From Hypericum androsaemum (lineage: Eukaryota; Streptophyta; Magnoliopsida; Malpighiales; Hypericaceae), in the NCBI GenBank assembly GCA_963995505.1, contig OZ023189.1, forward strand, positions 19,734,297-19,798,296: DNA of 64,000 nucleotides, written 5' to 3'. Under the pieces are notes generated by a model. It saw only the letters and a list, made by a program, of their open reading frames with translations. It did not search any database and was not told the origin of the DNA. The translations under genes were made by a program, and so were the position numbers. Position 1 is the stretch's first letter, and each line of letters opens with the position of its first letter. Positions 1 through 10,206 of the stretch are shown here, in pieces.

Positions 1-1362
1 TCTTTCTATTTTATCAAGTCCAAAGTATTATGATTCTTGGATTTTGGATAGCGCTTGTTCCTTTCGCAAGACGTCCAATAAAGGTGGTTCGACACCTACA
101 AGCTCGTTGATTCAGGTATGGTGACTATGGGCGATGGTTTTACTTGTAGAATTGCTGGCATAAGAGACTTAAGAATTAAGATATGGGATGGTGTTGAAAG
201 GAAATTGTGTGAGGTTAGGCATGTTCCAAATTTGGATAGGAATTTGATCTCATTAGGAGCCTTGGATTGTAGCGGGTACAACTATGAGGTTGTAGGCGGG
301 CTAATTGAGTGGAGAAGGATGCTGAGGTGGTGATGAAGGGTAAAAGGGATGCTAGGAACACCTATAGGTTAGTGGAGAATACAGTTGTAGGTGGAGTCAC
401 CTCGTTGGGTTCCGATGGAGGGGAGAAAAGCTCTTCTGTGATGGAGCGAAAGCTTGACATGAATGGTTTAAGTGGAGTTGGGATTCACGGAGACAAAGTT
501 AGCAAGTTCTCGCTATGGTTGTCTAAAGGGACGTGCACGTCAAAGGTGTTGGGTAGGTTTTGCATGGGGAATGCAAAGCCGTTGGTAGGACCATGGGCAA
601 ATCGGGTATCTCACTCAAGGTCGAACGGTAGAGTTCGGGACATGTCGAGGGTTCTACTTGGTAGAACAAAAGGTTGTCTGTTGTATGCTATGGCAAGTAA
701 CATTGGTTTGAGGCAAGAAGGTCCAGCGAAAAAGTAGTTCAAGGTTGTGGAGCATGGGGTTGACCGAAAAATAGATAGCGCATCTATTGATCACAAGTTT
801 GCTTCAGAAGGTGGACTTGCTAGTTGGGGTTCGATGGAGATTGGAAGGAAGACATCAAGCAAGCTCGGAAGCTCGAGCTTGAGGGCTGGCTCCAAGTGAT
901 TGAACTAAGGTGGTGAGAAAGTTGAGATGGTCTTATTGATGGCAGTGTATCTATGGTCCGAGGTGGAATCGATGCAGTCAAATTGGTCTTCCAAGATCTC
1001 ATCTCTTCATGGGGTGATGTTTTGTCAATGTGGAGTTTTGTTGAAGTTCGGATGGAGCTTCATGATTTGTCCACACGATAATTTCTCGCCAAGGTGGAGA
1101 TTGTTGAGTTTGGCGAGGACAAAAGTAAAAGAGGAATTATTTTTCTGTTTTGTTTCGAACTCCTAATTTGACATAAATAGATTACTTGATGTACAAGGGT
1201 TTGCCTCTATTACCCAAGGGTTTTATATGGCTTTGTGGCTCGAAAACTCATCAATAAAATTTCTCTTTTGTCCCCGTGGATGTAGGCATTAGGCCGAACC
1301 ACGTTATCTCTTGCGTCCGTGTTCTTTGTGCGTTTTGTTCCCTAGTTACTGAATTCTTAACA
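1..1362 (+). mobile_element. Copia-type element, 3' part (left end outside window)
   Basis: Degenerate Ty1/copia remnant. Bases ~30-330 encode a protease and pre-integrase-like stretch (SWILDSACS, then VTMGDG, LISLGALDCSG) collinear with 7,117-7,400 of the better preserved copy in this window. Downstream, 340-1,090 has broken frames only, with no integrase, reverse transcriptase or RNase H. The PPT-like AAGGTGGAGA lies just before the 3' LTR at 1,102. The same pol-less layout recurs in the copy at 5,776-17,651, so this looks like a non-autonomous family and not one chance deletion. The family assignment is firm; activity is very unlikely. Confidence 0.75.
1102..1362 (+). repeat. 3' LTR of the copia remnant
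   Basis: 261-bp LTR starting TGTTGAGTTTGG and ending TTCTTAACA. It matches, in reverse, the LTR at 3,084-3,354, which has the same ends and the shared internal block GTGGTTCGGCCTAATGC. An AATAAAA-type signal lies near 1,254. The following five bases (ATTAG) would be the right target-site duplication; its partner lies outside the window. Confidence 0.75.
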
Positions 1363-1868
1363 ATTAGATTCTATACTACCGTAGTCCACAGCATCATCTC
1401 CCTTGTAAGCTGAATTAATATGGTTCGACTGTCACACCAACAGCTTATTGTGTCCATTGAAACTGATTGTTGGCCTGCCCATTTATTAGTCACTGATCCT
1501 CACTCACAAGTTGAATCCATTGGCAAGTTGTTATGGACATTAGATAAATTTTACAAGGTCTTCGTCTTTCTAAACTTATTCATAAATATTTTAGGTCTCA
1601 AAACCTAATTATTGATTACATATGTAAGCAAAATAGATTACATGTTCTGGGCACCCCAGTGGCCCTTGACGTGGGGTGCAAAATTTTCAAATTACCGCAT
1701 ATATGTGGTTTTTGGAAAATTTTGTAATTAGATTTAACTGTGGTTATTTGTAAATATGTATAATGGGGGACGAAGAGAATAGTAGAATTGGCTATCGACG
1801 ATACTATTTACTTGTCTTGGTTTTTTCTCATTTAGTTTTACAATTTTGACGAGGTCAATAAGTGCAAC
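1363..1868. other. Intergenic, no recognised gene
   Basis: AT-rich sequence between the copia LTR and the TRIM. The longest open frame is about 60 codons and has no family features that I recognise. Confidence 0.5.
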
Positions 1869-2185
1869 TGTTAAGAATTCCACATCGCTAATTGCGAATG
1901 AGGTGAATTAATTTATCAGTGTTGAAAATCCACCAACCCATCGTCTTAAAATTTTAGGTTGGATATAGAAATTTTAATATGGTATCAGAGCGGGTTGATC
2001 CCGTGCTCATTGTTGTACTCTCACGACTACTATTTCTCACACTTTGGTGAAGTCAAACACAGTACAATCTCGACTCGATTGGTCTGGTTTGAGGGGGCAT
2101 GTTGAGAATCCCACATTACTAGTTGCGAGTGAGGTGAGCTAATTTTAAGTGTTGAAAATCCACCAACTTATTGTCGATTCTAAGA
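1869..2185 (+). mobile_element. TRIM-like miniature LTR retrotransposon
   Basis: Very short LTR element with no coding region. The 5' LTR starts at 1,869 (TGTTAAGAATTCCACATCG) and runs to about 1,979. It is followed at once by a primer-binding site TGGTATCAGAGC (1,980-1,991), complementary to initiator tRNA-Met. A short internal spacer ends in a purine tract (TTTGAGGGGGCA, 2,088-2,099). The 3' LTR copy begins at 2,100 (TGTTGAGAATCCCACATT) and is alignable to about 2,175 before it degrades. The LTR-PBS-PPT-LTR order within ~310 bp defines a TRIM. The 3' LTR is truncated and the copies differ at several sites, so it is old. Confidence 0.75.
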
Positions 2186-2569
2186 GCAACCTCGCTAGAT
2201 ACATATTATGATGATCAATAAGAATTTTAATCATAAAAAAATAAGATTAGATGTTCTCCCAAATAATTGGGTGTCATCTCATCCTTTGGAATTCGACAGT
2301 CTCCTCTTGTTAGCTAATATATTTATTTACTTTAGGATATTATTTACGAAACAACAAGTGGGCCTATCAATCTAGGGTATTTTGGTGAGCCCAATTCACA
2401 TTTCCTCTATATTTATATGTAAGCCCACAGCCCCTGGATAAGGGTGAGCCCATCCCAGATCAAACTTCCGTTGCATCTTTTGAGTTTTGACCCTGCGGAA
2501 AAAAAAAACAAAAATATTTGTGAAAAAAATTCATAAGTCCCTAAATTTAAAGTAATATACCGAGAAATA
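2186..2569. other. Intergenic, nothing recognised
   Basis: AT-rich sequence with no open frame or repeat structure that I can identify. Confidence 0.4.
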
Positions 2570-3056
2570 GAGTTGTAACCAAATTTTTGTAGGAGCCTAG
2601 TAAGGAATTCAGGAGCAACAATGCCTTGTCTTCTTCCTCAAACTTCACATCAACCTTTCTCAAGTCGCTCACAAGTTGACTGAAAATATTAATGTGTTAG
2701 CTCAAATCTGAGCCCTCCTCCATCTTGAGTCCGTACAATCTTTGCTTAAGATAAAGGTTGTTCGACAAAGACTTAGACATATACCTTGCCTCCAATTTCT
2801 TCCATACCTCAGTTGGTGACTTCTCATCCATGACATGATACATCAAATTGTCCGCCAAGCACAAGCGAATTGCCGCCACCGCCTTGGCCTCCATCTCCTT
2901 CCACTCTTGCTCCTCCATCTTCTCGCGCTTCTTTTCTGAGAGCGCGATGACCATCCCTTGTTGCACGAGGAGATCCTTGACACGTCTTTGCTATAACCCA
3001 AAATTCGATAAACTATCGAACTTCACAAGAGCAAACTTCGCGCTGTGATCCGACAT
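2570..3056 (-). pseudogene. Copia gag (UBN2-type) fragment
   Basis: Gag polyprotein of Ty1/copia type. The ATG at 3,056 gives MSDHSAKFALVKFDSL, then an in-frame TAG where the family has Trp (FGL*QRR). The frame then reopens through VKDLLVQQGM, IRLCLADN, EVWKKLEARYMSKSLSNN and YLKQRLYGLKM, typical of UBN2/gag_pre domains. Similarity continues (DLRKVDVKFEEEDKALLLLNS) to about 2,570 and then ends abruptly. Truncated and with a premature stop, so not functional. Confidence 0.8.
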
Positions 3057-3354
3057 CTTCCAACTTTAGCTCTTGATACCACTTGTTAAGAATTTAGCAA
3101 CTAGGGAACAAAATGCGCAAAGAATACAGATGCAAGAGATAACGTGGTTCGGCCTAATGCGTACATCCACGGGGACGAAGGAGAACTTTTATTGATGAGT
3201 TTCTGAGCCACAAAGCATACAAAACCCTTAGTAACATGCCTTTATATAGAAGCAAACCCTTGTACATCAAGTAATCTATTTAGGTCAAATTAGGAGTCCG
3301 AAACAAAACAGAAAAATAATTCATCTTTTACTTTTGTCCTCGCCAAACTCAACA
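2570..3354 (-). mobile_element. Copia-type element, truncated 5' end (LTR + gag)
   Basis: Read on the minus strand: LTR 3,354 to 3,084 (TGTTGAGTTTGGCGAGG...TTCTTAACA, 271 bp), then a primer-binding site (TGGTATCAAGAGC, ~3,082-3,070) complementary to initiator tRNA-Met, then gag from 3,056. The element stops within gag near 2,570; protease, pol and the second LTR are absent. It belongs to the same family as 1-1,362 but is oppositely oriented and carries the complementary part, so the two are separate insertions. Confidence 0.8.
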
Positions 3355-3475
3355 CTAATGTATATATTATTTTTATTTTTTTGTCAAATAGTATTTATCC
3401 TAACAATACGCAGCGTATCCAATTTCAAAGAAGTTCAGGGTTCAAATGTAAAAATTTACATTAAAAAAATGTTAT

Positions 3476-3481
3476 TTTATT
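3476..3481 (-). promoter_or_regulatory. Possible polyadenylation signal of the UGT gene
   Basis: AATAAA on the minus strand about 48 bases after the UGT stop codon. A plausible position for a plant near-upstream element; not proven. Confidence 0.4.
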
Positions 3482-3528
3482 TTCAACACTACAAACTACT
3501 ACTATAGAGTAGAGGCCATAAATTTAAT

Positions 3529-5046
3529 TTAATTTAATTTCATTTTCCGAGCTTGGTGTGTGTCTGATACATCTTGAATCAGCTTGGTGAGGCTGCAGTA
3601 GGAAGAGCCACCCTTTGCCACTGCTCTTGTTGCCAACTTGCCAAGCTCTCTTACTCTTTCTCGTCTGCGCTCTCCTTCCTCCGCCGCCCCATCCATCAAT
3701 TTCTCCACAGCTTTCCTCACCCCCTCTCTTGTTATCACAACCCCGATCTCCTCCTCCTCCCCAAACTTCATCGGAACTTCCACCCCAACCTTCACCCCGA
3801 TCCTCAACACCTCTGTCACAAGCTTCTCGTTCGAAAACTGGTCCGCGAAAAGGGGCCATGTGATCAACGGGAGGCCGGCGCTGATCCCCTCCAGGGTCGA
3901 GTTCCAACCGCAATGACTCAAGAACCCTCCAATTGCAGGATGGGAGAGTATCAGAACCTGTGGAGCCCACCCACGTATCAGGAACCCTCTCCCCTTTATC
4001 CTCTCCTCGAACCTGTCCTCTTCCATCCACTTGTCCAGCTCCTTCATGTTCTCGTTTCCTCTTACTGCCCAAACAAACGCTTTTCCTGACGCTTCCAGCC
4101 CCAGTCCAAGCTCTTTCAGCTGCTCGGTCACCAGGTTACACAGGGATCCGAGGCAGACGTATAACACGGAACCGGAATCCTGAGAGTCGAGCCACTCCAT
4201 TAGCCCTTGATGAATCTGATCGGTTAAGGCACTGTTCCCCCTGTGCGCCTTGTCCAAGCTGTCCTCATTGCACAGCGAGACGGGTCCGATACACCACACT
4301 TCTCCGCCCCCTCGAGCCCTCTTGTACGCTTCAATGTAAGCCGGCTCCAGCTCCTGGAAGCTGTTGACAATCGCCCCAACCGATGCTAGATCAGCTGCAG
4401 CCACGCGCTCGAAGAGCTCTCTCTCCTCTGCCTCAGAGTTGGTGCTTATTGGCAACTGGGCCTTGGTGAATGCAATCTCATCTGGCAAGCCAGGCATCAC
4501 AAAGTATTCCTTCTCGGAACCAATGCTCTCGAGGAACTGCAGGTTAATGCGTGCGCTGCGGACACAAAGGAGGCCGAAAATGCTGAATCCGTGGAAGGTG
4601 ATCCTGGGAACATTGAGCTTGTTCGCAATGTCCATGGTGTACGGAAAGCACATGTCTGAAATTATGCAGCTTGGCGGCGGGGACAGCTCCTTGAACAAGG
4701 CATCCACTTGGGTTTCCAGCAGGCTGCAAGCAGTGAAGAACTTGAGGCCGTCCTCCTTCATGTCCCTAACCATGTCAAAGTTTTCGCATCCCAGGGGAAG
4801 TCCAACTTCCGCACATGGGAATTGCAGCTCCACCACTCTGATATTCAGGCCGGAGCCCTTGGCCCGGGACAGGGACGATCCAAACCGGGAGGCATTGACA
4901 GGAGTGGTTACTATGGTGACCACAGCCCCGCGATGCGCCAGGAGCTTGCCAATGTCTACCATGGGAATCATGTGGCCTTGTGCCATGAAGGGAAACAGCA
5001 CAAAGTGAAGGTCATGGCAGGTTGGCAAATGTTGTTCGGAACCCAT
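3529..5046 (-). CDS. UGT73C: UDP-glycosyltransferase, UGT73C-like, intact and intronless
   Basis: A 505-residue family-1 glycosyltransferase that transfers sugar from UDP-glucose or a related donor to small acceptors in the cytosol. The N-terminal acceptor domain carries the catalytic His25 in [12 protein letters not shown], followed by VTTPVNASRF and the SDMCFPYT segment with the likely partner Asp. The C-terminal PSPG donor box spans residues 360-403, from WAPQVLILSH through HCGWNSTLEG to WPLFADQ, with final Gln as in glucosyltransferases. Length and lack of introns fit UGT73. The start is the first ATG, 43 bp below a TATA box. UGT73C members glucosylate hormones, triterpenoids, flavonoids or xenobiotics, so the acceptor cannot be told. 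A dead paralogue lies at 21,078-22,542 on the same strand. Confidence 0.93.
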   Translation of the reverse strand: MGSEQHLPTCHDLHFVLFPFMAQGHMIPMVDIGKLLAHRGAVVTIVTTPVNASRFGSSLSRAKGSGLNIRVVELQFPCAEVGLPLGCENFDMVRDMKEDGLKFFTACSLLETQVDALFKELSPPPSCIISDMCFPYTMDIANKLNVPRITFHGFSIFGLLCVRSARINLQFLESIGSEKEYFVMPGLPDEIAFTKAQLPISTNSEAEERELFERVAAADLASVGAIVNSFQELEPAYIEAYKRARGGGEVWCIGPVSLCNEDSLDKAHRGNSALTDQIHQGLMEWLDSQDSGSVLYVCLGSLCNLVTEQLKELGLGLEASGKAFVWAVRGNENMKELDKWMEEDRFEERIKGRGFLIRGWAPQVLILSHPAIGGFLSHCGWNSTLEGISAGLPLITWPLFADQFSNEKLVTEVLRIGVKVGVEVPMKFGEEEEIGVVITREGVRKAVEKLMDGAAEEGERRRERVRELGKLATRAVAKGGSSYCSLTKLIQDVSDTHQARKMKLN

Positions 5047-5088
5047 TTGTTTTCTTTTTGGCTACTTCAAGTTGGAAGAGAGGCAATC

Positions 5089-5095
5089 ATTTATA
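5089..5095 (-). promoter_or_regulatory. TATA box of the UGT73C-like gene
   Basis: TATAAAT on the minus strand, 43-49 bp upstream of the ATG. It implies a very short 5' leader of roughly 15-20 bases. Confidence 0.55.
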
Positions 5096-5099
5096 GTAG

Positions 5100-5770
5100 T
5101 AGATTGATGCTTACTGTAGAAGTTGTTGTTTCATCAAATGGTGAGGTAAGAGCAAATGTCATAGATTTGGAATTATGCCAGATGCACTTCTGGTTCATAT
5201 GAGGAGACGATGCAATCCTGTGGACAACAAATTTTCTGTTTCTCGGAAGGAAAAGATTTGGTTGGTGAAGCTATTTACACGTCCGTCGTTGCTGCGGATT
5301 TGCAATGGAAGGAAAATGGTTGGGCTCCATTTGGGTGCCTAGTACTATCATATCAATAACTGGAACAAGACAATTGACATATCGTGACTGATCCTGAATA
5401 TGGATAGGCGCTTTGTGAATTCTAATCCTGAAATTGGTAAAACAAAACGACAATACAACCACCAAAAGACGGTGTGGATTCCTGGTCAGTCTTTTCCACT
5501 TTCTCAGTACTACGGTCATGACCATGATGTTGCTGCAACGGAACAGAAATTTATAAATGGTTCTAATGCTAAAGATATTATCTAATTATTAATATATGTT
5601 ATTTAAATAGTCAAATATTTTTTGACTTTTTTAGAGGTTAAAGACACTATTTTTTGGTGGAATATTAAAGAAATTATTGGTGTAATATATTTGTGCACAT
5701 TTGTTATAAATTTTGATGACTAATAGGTATAAAATTACCTTAAATTTTTTGACAAGGAGCCAAAGCCAAC
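5100..5770. other. Intergenic, UGT promoter side to copia insertion
   Basis: No gene seen. The proximal part is the presumed UGT upstream region. The part beyond 5,590 is AT-rich and ends at the 5-bp flank (GATAC, 5,771-5,775) of the copia insertion. Confidence 0.5.
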
Positions 5771-5775
5771 GATAC

Positions 5776-6152
5776 TGTTTGGATTTGTCAAGAAGTGAAA
5801 AATTGGTTGGACTTGCGCCCGCAAGATTTATGGCAATCGTTAGTAGGTGTTTACAGAAAGTTAGATATCGAGCAACTTGTGATCGCAAGTCCTCAGCGGC
5901 AGATTTTTTCCTATTTAGTTTCGGCTCTTGTTTCAAACGCTTGATTCGACCTAGATAGGTTTTTTATACACCAAGGGTTCGTCTATTATATAAGGACGTG
6001 TTACCCTATGGTTAGTTATGGCTTTGTGACTCGGATCCATCAATAAAAGTTCTCCTTTCTCCCCGTGAACGTAGGCATTAGGCCGAACCACGTTACCTCT
6101 TGTGTCCGTGTTCTCTGCGCGTTTTGTTCTCTTGGTTGTTAAATTTCTAACA
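5776..6152 (+). repeat. Left LTR of the split copia element
   Basis: 377 bp, TGTTTGGATTTG...TTTCTAACA. It aligns along its length with 17,257-17,651 and is 18 bp shorter, because the right LTR carries an extra copy of a GATCGCAAG-containing segment. An AATAAAAG signal is near 6,042. Confidence 0.85.
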
Positions 6153-6179
6153 AGTGCTATCAAGAGCTAAGATTGGAGG

Positions 6180-7065
6180 ATGTCGGATCACGGTGCAAAG
6201 TTTGCTCTTATGAAGTTTGATGGTTCATCGAATTTTGGGTTATGGCAAAGGCATGTCAAGGATCTCCTCGTGCAACAAGGGATGGTCATCACGCTCTCGG
6301 AGAAGAAGAACGAAAAGATGGAGGACCAAGAGTGAAAGGAGACGGGGGCCAAGGTGGTGGCGATAATTCGCTTGTGCTTTTGGGTTATGGCAAAGGCGTG
6401 TCAAGGATCTCCTCGTGCAACAAGGGATGGTCATCATTCTCTCGGAGAAGAAGCCCGAAAAGATGGAGGACCAAGAGTGAAAGGAGACGGGGGCCAAGGT
6501 GGTGGCGATAATTCGCTTGTGCTTGGCGGACGATGTAATGTATCATGTCATAGATGAGGAGTCACCAGCTGAGGTATGGAAGAAATTGGAGGCAAAGTAT
6601 ATGTCTAAGTCTTTGTCGAACAAGTTTTATCTTAAGCAAAGATTGTATGGGCTCAAGATGGAGGAGGGCTCAGATTTGAGCCAACACATTAATATTTTCA
6701 GTCAACTTATGATCGACTTGAGAAAGGTTGATGTGAAGTTCGAGGAAGAAGACAAGGCATTGTTGTTCTTGAATTCCTTATCGGACTCCTACGAAAATTT
6801 GGTTACAACTATAACTTCGGAGAAGGAGTCCCTGGTGTTGGAAGATATCACAAGTGCTGTTCTAGGGTTTCATCAAAGGAGAAAAATTGGTGATGAATAA
6901 GCGGAATGGCTGGTTGTGAGAGATAGCCATGGTGGTCGTAGTGAAGATGGAAAAGGATCCAAGTCGGGGTCAATGAGGTTCAAGGAAAATTGCTTCAGGT
7001 GCGGAGAAAAAGGGCACGTGAAGAAGGATTGTCCAAGAAGAACTCGGGATCGCGAGGAAAAATGA
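6180..7065 (+). pseudogene. Copia gag, broken by a tandem duplication and a stop
   Basis: Gag nucleocapsid precursor. It starts MSDHGAKFALMKFDGSSNF at 6,180. It shows UBN2-type sequence (VWKKLEAKYMSKSLSNKF, YLKQRLYGLKM, FEEEDKALLFLNSLSDSYE) and a CCHC zinc knuckle (CFRCGEKGHVKKDC) near 6,989-7,030. A TGA replaces the expected Trp codon after KMEDQE, and a 145-bp direct duplication at 6,237-6,526 (not a multiple of 3) shifts the frame. The stretch 6,499-6,897 stays open. Not functional as a full protein. Confidence 0.85.
6237..6526 (+). repeat. 145-bp tandem duplication inside copia gag
   Basis: The block beginning GGGTTATGGCAAAGGC at 6,237 is repeated at 6,382 with few changes, through GGTGGCGATAATTCGCTTGTGCTT. 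The unit is not divisible by three, so it destroys the reading frame. The other gag copy (2,570-3,056) has only one copy, so the duplication is specific to this insertion or its source. Confidence 0.85.
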
Positions 7066-8086
7066 TCTGGTTTCTTGAATGTGGCCTCTTATTCAGACGG
7101 GTCGGATGGTGCTGCCTTTCTATTTTGTCAGGTCCAAAGCACTCTGATTCTTGGATTTTGAATAGCACCTGTTCCCTTCACATGACGCCCAAGAGAGGGT
7201 GGTTCGACACCTACAAGTTCGTTGATTCAGGTATGGTGACTATGGGTGACGGTTCTGATTGTAAAGTCACTGGCATAGGTGATATCAGGATCAAGATGGG
7301 GATGGAGTCATGGTGAAGTTATGTGGGGTCAGGCATGTTCCGAAGTTGGAGAAGAATTTGATCTCATTAGGAGCCTTGGATTGTAGCGGGTAAGGCTATA
7401 AGGTTGTAGGCAGGCTAATTGAGGTTGAGAAGGATGCTATGGTGGTAATGAAGGGTGAAAGAGATGCAAGGAATACCTACAGGTTAGTGGGGGCACTGTT
7501 GTAGGTGGAGTCACATCTTTGTGTTCCGATGGAGAGGGGAAAATCTTAAGTCATATGAGGTTGGTTCGTATGAGGGAGCAAATGCTTGACATGGATGGTT
7601 TAAGTAGAGTTGGAATTCGCAGAGTAATGGATAGCAAGCTATGGTTGTTTTGTGGAGGCATGGTTGCCAAGGAGCCATGGTTGTCTCGGAGAAGCATTAC
7701 TAGCTCGGTCTCGCTATGGTTGTCTAAAGGGACGTGCACGTCAAAGGTGTTAGGTAGGTTTGGCATTGGTCATGCAAAGTCGTTGGACACCACGGGCGAA
7801 TCGGGTATCTCACTCAAGGCCAAACAACGGAGTTCGAGGCATATCAATGGTTCTACTTGGTAGAACAAAAGGTTGCCCGTCGTATGCTATGGCAAGTAGT
7901 ATTGGTTTGAGGCAAGAAGGTCCAGCAGAAAAGCAGTTCGAGGTTGCGGAGCATGGGGCTGACCAAAAAATAGAGGGCGCGTCTATTGGTCGCAAGATTG
8001 ATTCAGCAGGTAGACTTGCTAGTTGGGGTTCAAGGAGATTGGAGGGAAGAGGCCAAGCAGGCTCGGAAGCTCGAGCTTAGGGGCTG
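7066..8086 (+). pseudogene. Copia protease / pre-integrase remnant and non-coding internal region
   Basis: Translates with frame changes as SWILNSTCSLHMTP, VTMGDGS and LISLGALDCSG. The usual copia protease motif is LDSGCSxHM; here it reads LNSTCSLHM, so the catalytic Asp is Asn. From about 7,550 on there is no recognisable integrase or RT. The segment ends at the gypsy target site GGCTG (8,082-8,086) and resumes at 17,036. Confidence 0.7.
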
Positions 8087-10146
8087 TGTCACGACCCAAA
8101 TTCGTGGTCGGTGACCGGCACTAGATTATATCAAATTTAATATAATGAACCATAACATAGTAAGCCTCAAACATAACACGTCGGTCTCTTTAAGAGAATC
8201 ATTAACATACTCTTGTCACGACATTGTTTCTTCAAACAAACCTATTTACCATTATCTAAAAACCAAGTAGGCATAATTCAAAAGTTGGAGTACACATCTC
8301 CAATGTCATATCACCAAACCCATCCTTTTTAAAACATAACATAATTTACAAATATATTACATATTAACATTAATCTAAGTCATACGTCAAAAGACAATAG
8401 AATATGTATAATAGAGTGACCTAGATCACAAAGACAAAACACCATCTGGAGACATTCAAAAGTAGCCCGGGAGTGAAGGCAACATGCTGGACTCGGATGG
8501 AGAAGCTTCTCCAGACGTAAACACCTCTCAAAACTCTTCACATGTTGATTTAAGTAAGGGATAAGTGCTTGGAAATACTTAGTAAGTAAATGTTATAAGT
8601 AACATGTATTTAACCAACCAGTCGTCCCCATCCAACCCCATCACATACTAACACAAAAGCCAAGACAACAAAAGACCACTTCACAAATAAGGTCATCAAA
8701 GAAATCACATATCAAACATAATCAAAATTTCAGATAGACATTCACAAAACACATAACACAATTCGGATGAACTTCAGATAGGTCTAGATAGTGTAACTCC
8801 GACTCCGACACGAGGATACCATATCTTAAAGGCGCCATCAGAAACCAAACCCCGCCAACCAAATATCATATCGCATACATATCCAATGTATCCTCAGTAT
8901 ATGTGCACATATGCCAACATCTCTGGTTGGTCACGGGTAGACCTCATCATCCGCCATCACACAAATCACATGCCAAACATTCCAAATTTCACATACATAC
9001 ACAAACAATCCAAAAGCAACACCAATATCAAACAGACCAAAACCAAACCCAATACCATATTTCAACCATTCAAAAGTACGTCAAATCAAGCATATCACCC
9101 ACGTCTAGTTAACTAAACACATGTTACAAAGAATATCCACTTACTAGACAATGGTTTCTCAAACCATTCAAAGTGAAGCTCCGTGCTTCGATTTACATCT
9201 CGTGGCCCTCGGATTCAAAATGTTGGTTAACTAGTCAAAATAAGATAAACCACTATCATTATCAACCTCTTTAGCATGTAAATATGTCCTAGGAACCATA
9301 AAAACTCATTTTATAAATCCTTAATTTTGGATTTATACAAGGTAGCCCCTAAATCGTGCTAAAATTTACAAAACTACAACCCGGTGGTTGACTTTTCTTC
9401 CAACTTCCATATATAAACAAACTTTAGCTTAACCCCACCTTAACCTCCTTCATCTAGATCCATATTATCCTGTTCAAACCTTCACCTATTAGCATCTTCA
9501 AGGTTGAAAAGAATTTTTACTCAATTAAAGTAAAATTCTACAAAACTACTTACCTTATTTTGCAAAGTTGCTCAAATTTGGTCCCCTTTCTTTCAACTTC
9601 CTTTTCTCTCGTTTTTCCCCCTTTCTCCTGCTCCTTCTCCTCTATTTTTCTGTTCTAAAAAGGGTGTGGGTCGAGCTCACCACCTACCCAAGAGATATTT
9701 TCTCCTTTTTAGCTATAGTAATCTTACCGATGGTTGCCACCTAGCAACCAAACTTTCTCTTTTAGTCCTAGACGTTTCTAGCCTTACAAAATTATTTCTA
9801 AACTTCATAACATGTTTAATAAGTCTCTAAAATGAGCTTTATTTAAACAAATTCACATAACAAATTATTTTACAAAATTTTCCAATACCAACGAAATTAG
9901 TCCTATTTCTGAGCACCTGAAATTCTGACTCTGTTCGGACCAAATTATTTCATAAATCACAAAACTAAAAGAATAAAGTTATAGATCTATGTGTTATGAA
10001 TCCACACAAATTAGAATCACCTAATTTAAAGTCCGGATGAGGAAGCTACGCCTATTTTACCAAATATCGATAAACTAAGCTTAATCCTTTCCAAAATCAA
10101 CCTTATTAGGTTGTAACAAATTTGGTTAAATGGTGAGGGTATCACA
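8087..10146 (-). repeat. Gypsy 3' LTR (left copy)
   Basis: 2,060 bp. On the minus strand it starts TGTGATACCCTCACC and ends GGTCGTGACA. It directly abuts the PPT at 10,147. No gene lies inside. Confidence 0.93.
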
Positions 10147-10159
10147 GTCTCCCCTCCTT
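10147..10159 (-). other. Gypsy polypurine tract
   Basis: Purine-rich AAGGAGGGGAGAC on the minus strand directly adjacent to the 3' LTR start; primes plus-strand DNA synthesis in this family. Confidence 0.85.
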
Positions 10160-10206
10160 ATAAAATTCGGTCCCCGAATTTGCTTAATGAAAGGCTAACT
10201 TACTTG

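Noticed and set aside
1..3354. The two copia pieces (1-1,362 and 2,570-3,354) as two ends of one element
   Set aside because: They are in opposite orientations and hold the 3' and 5' parts respectively, so they cannot be the ends of one insertion without an inversion for which there is no junction evidence.
3574..5008. Plus-strand and alternate-frame open reading frames of 80-214 codons opposite the UGT gene
   Set aside because: Shadows of the GC-rich UGT coding sequence; no family features. The minus-strand 505-codon frame explains the region fully.
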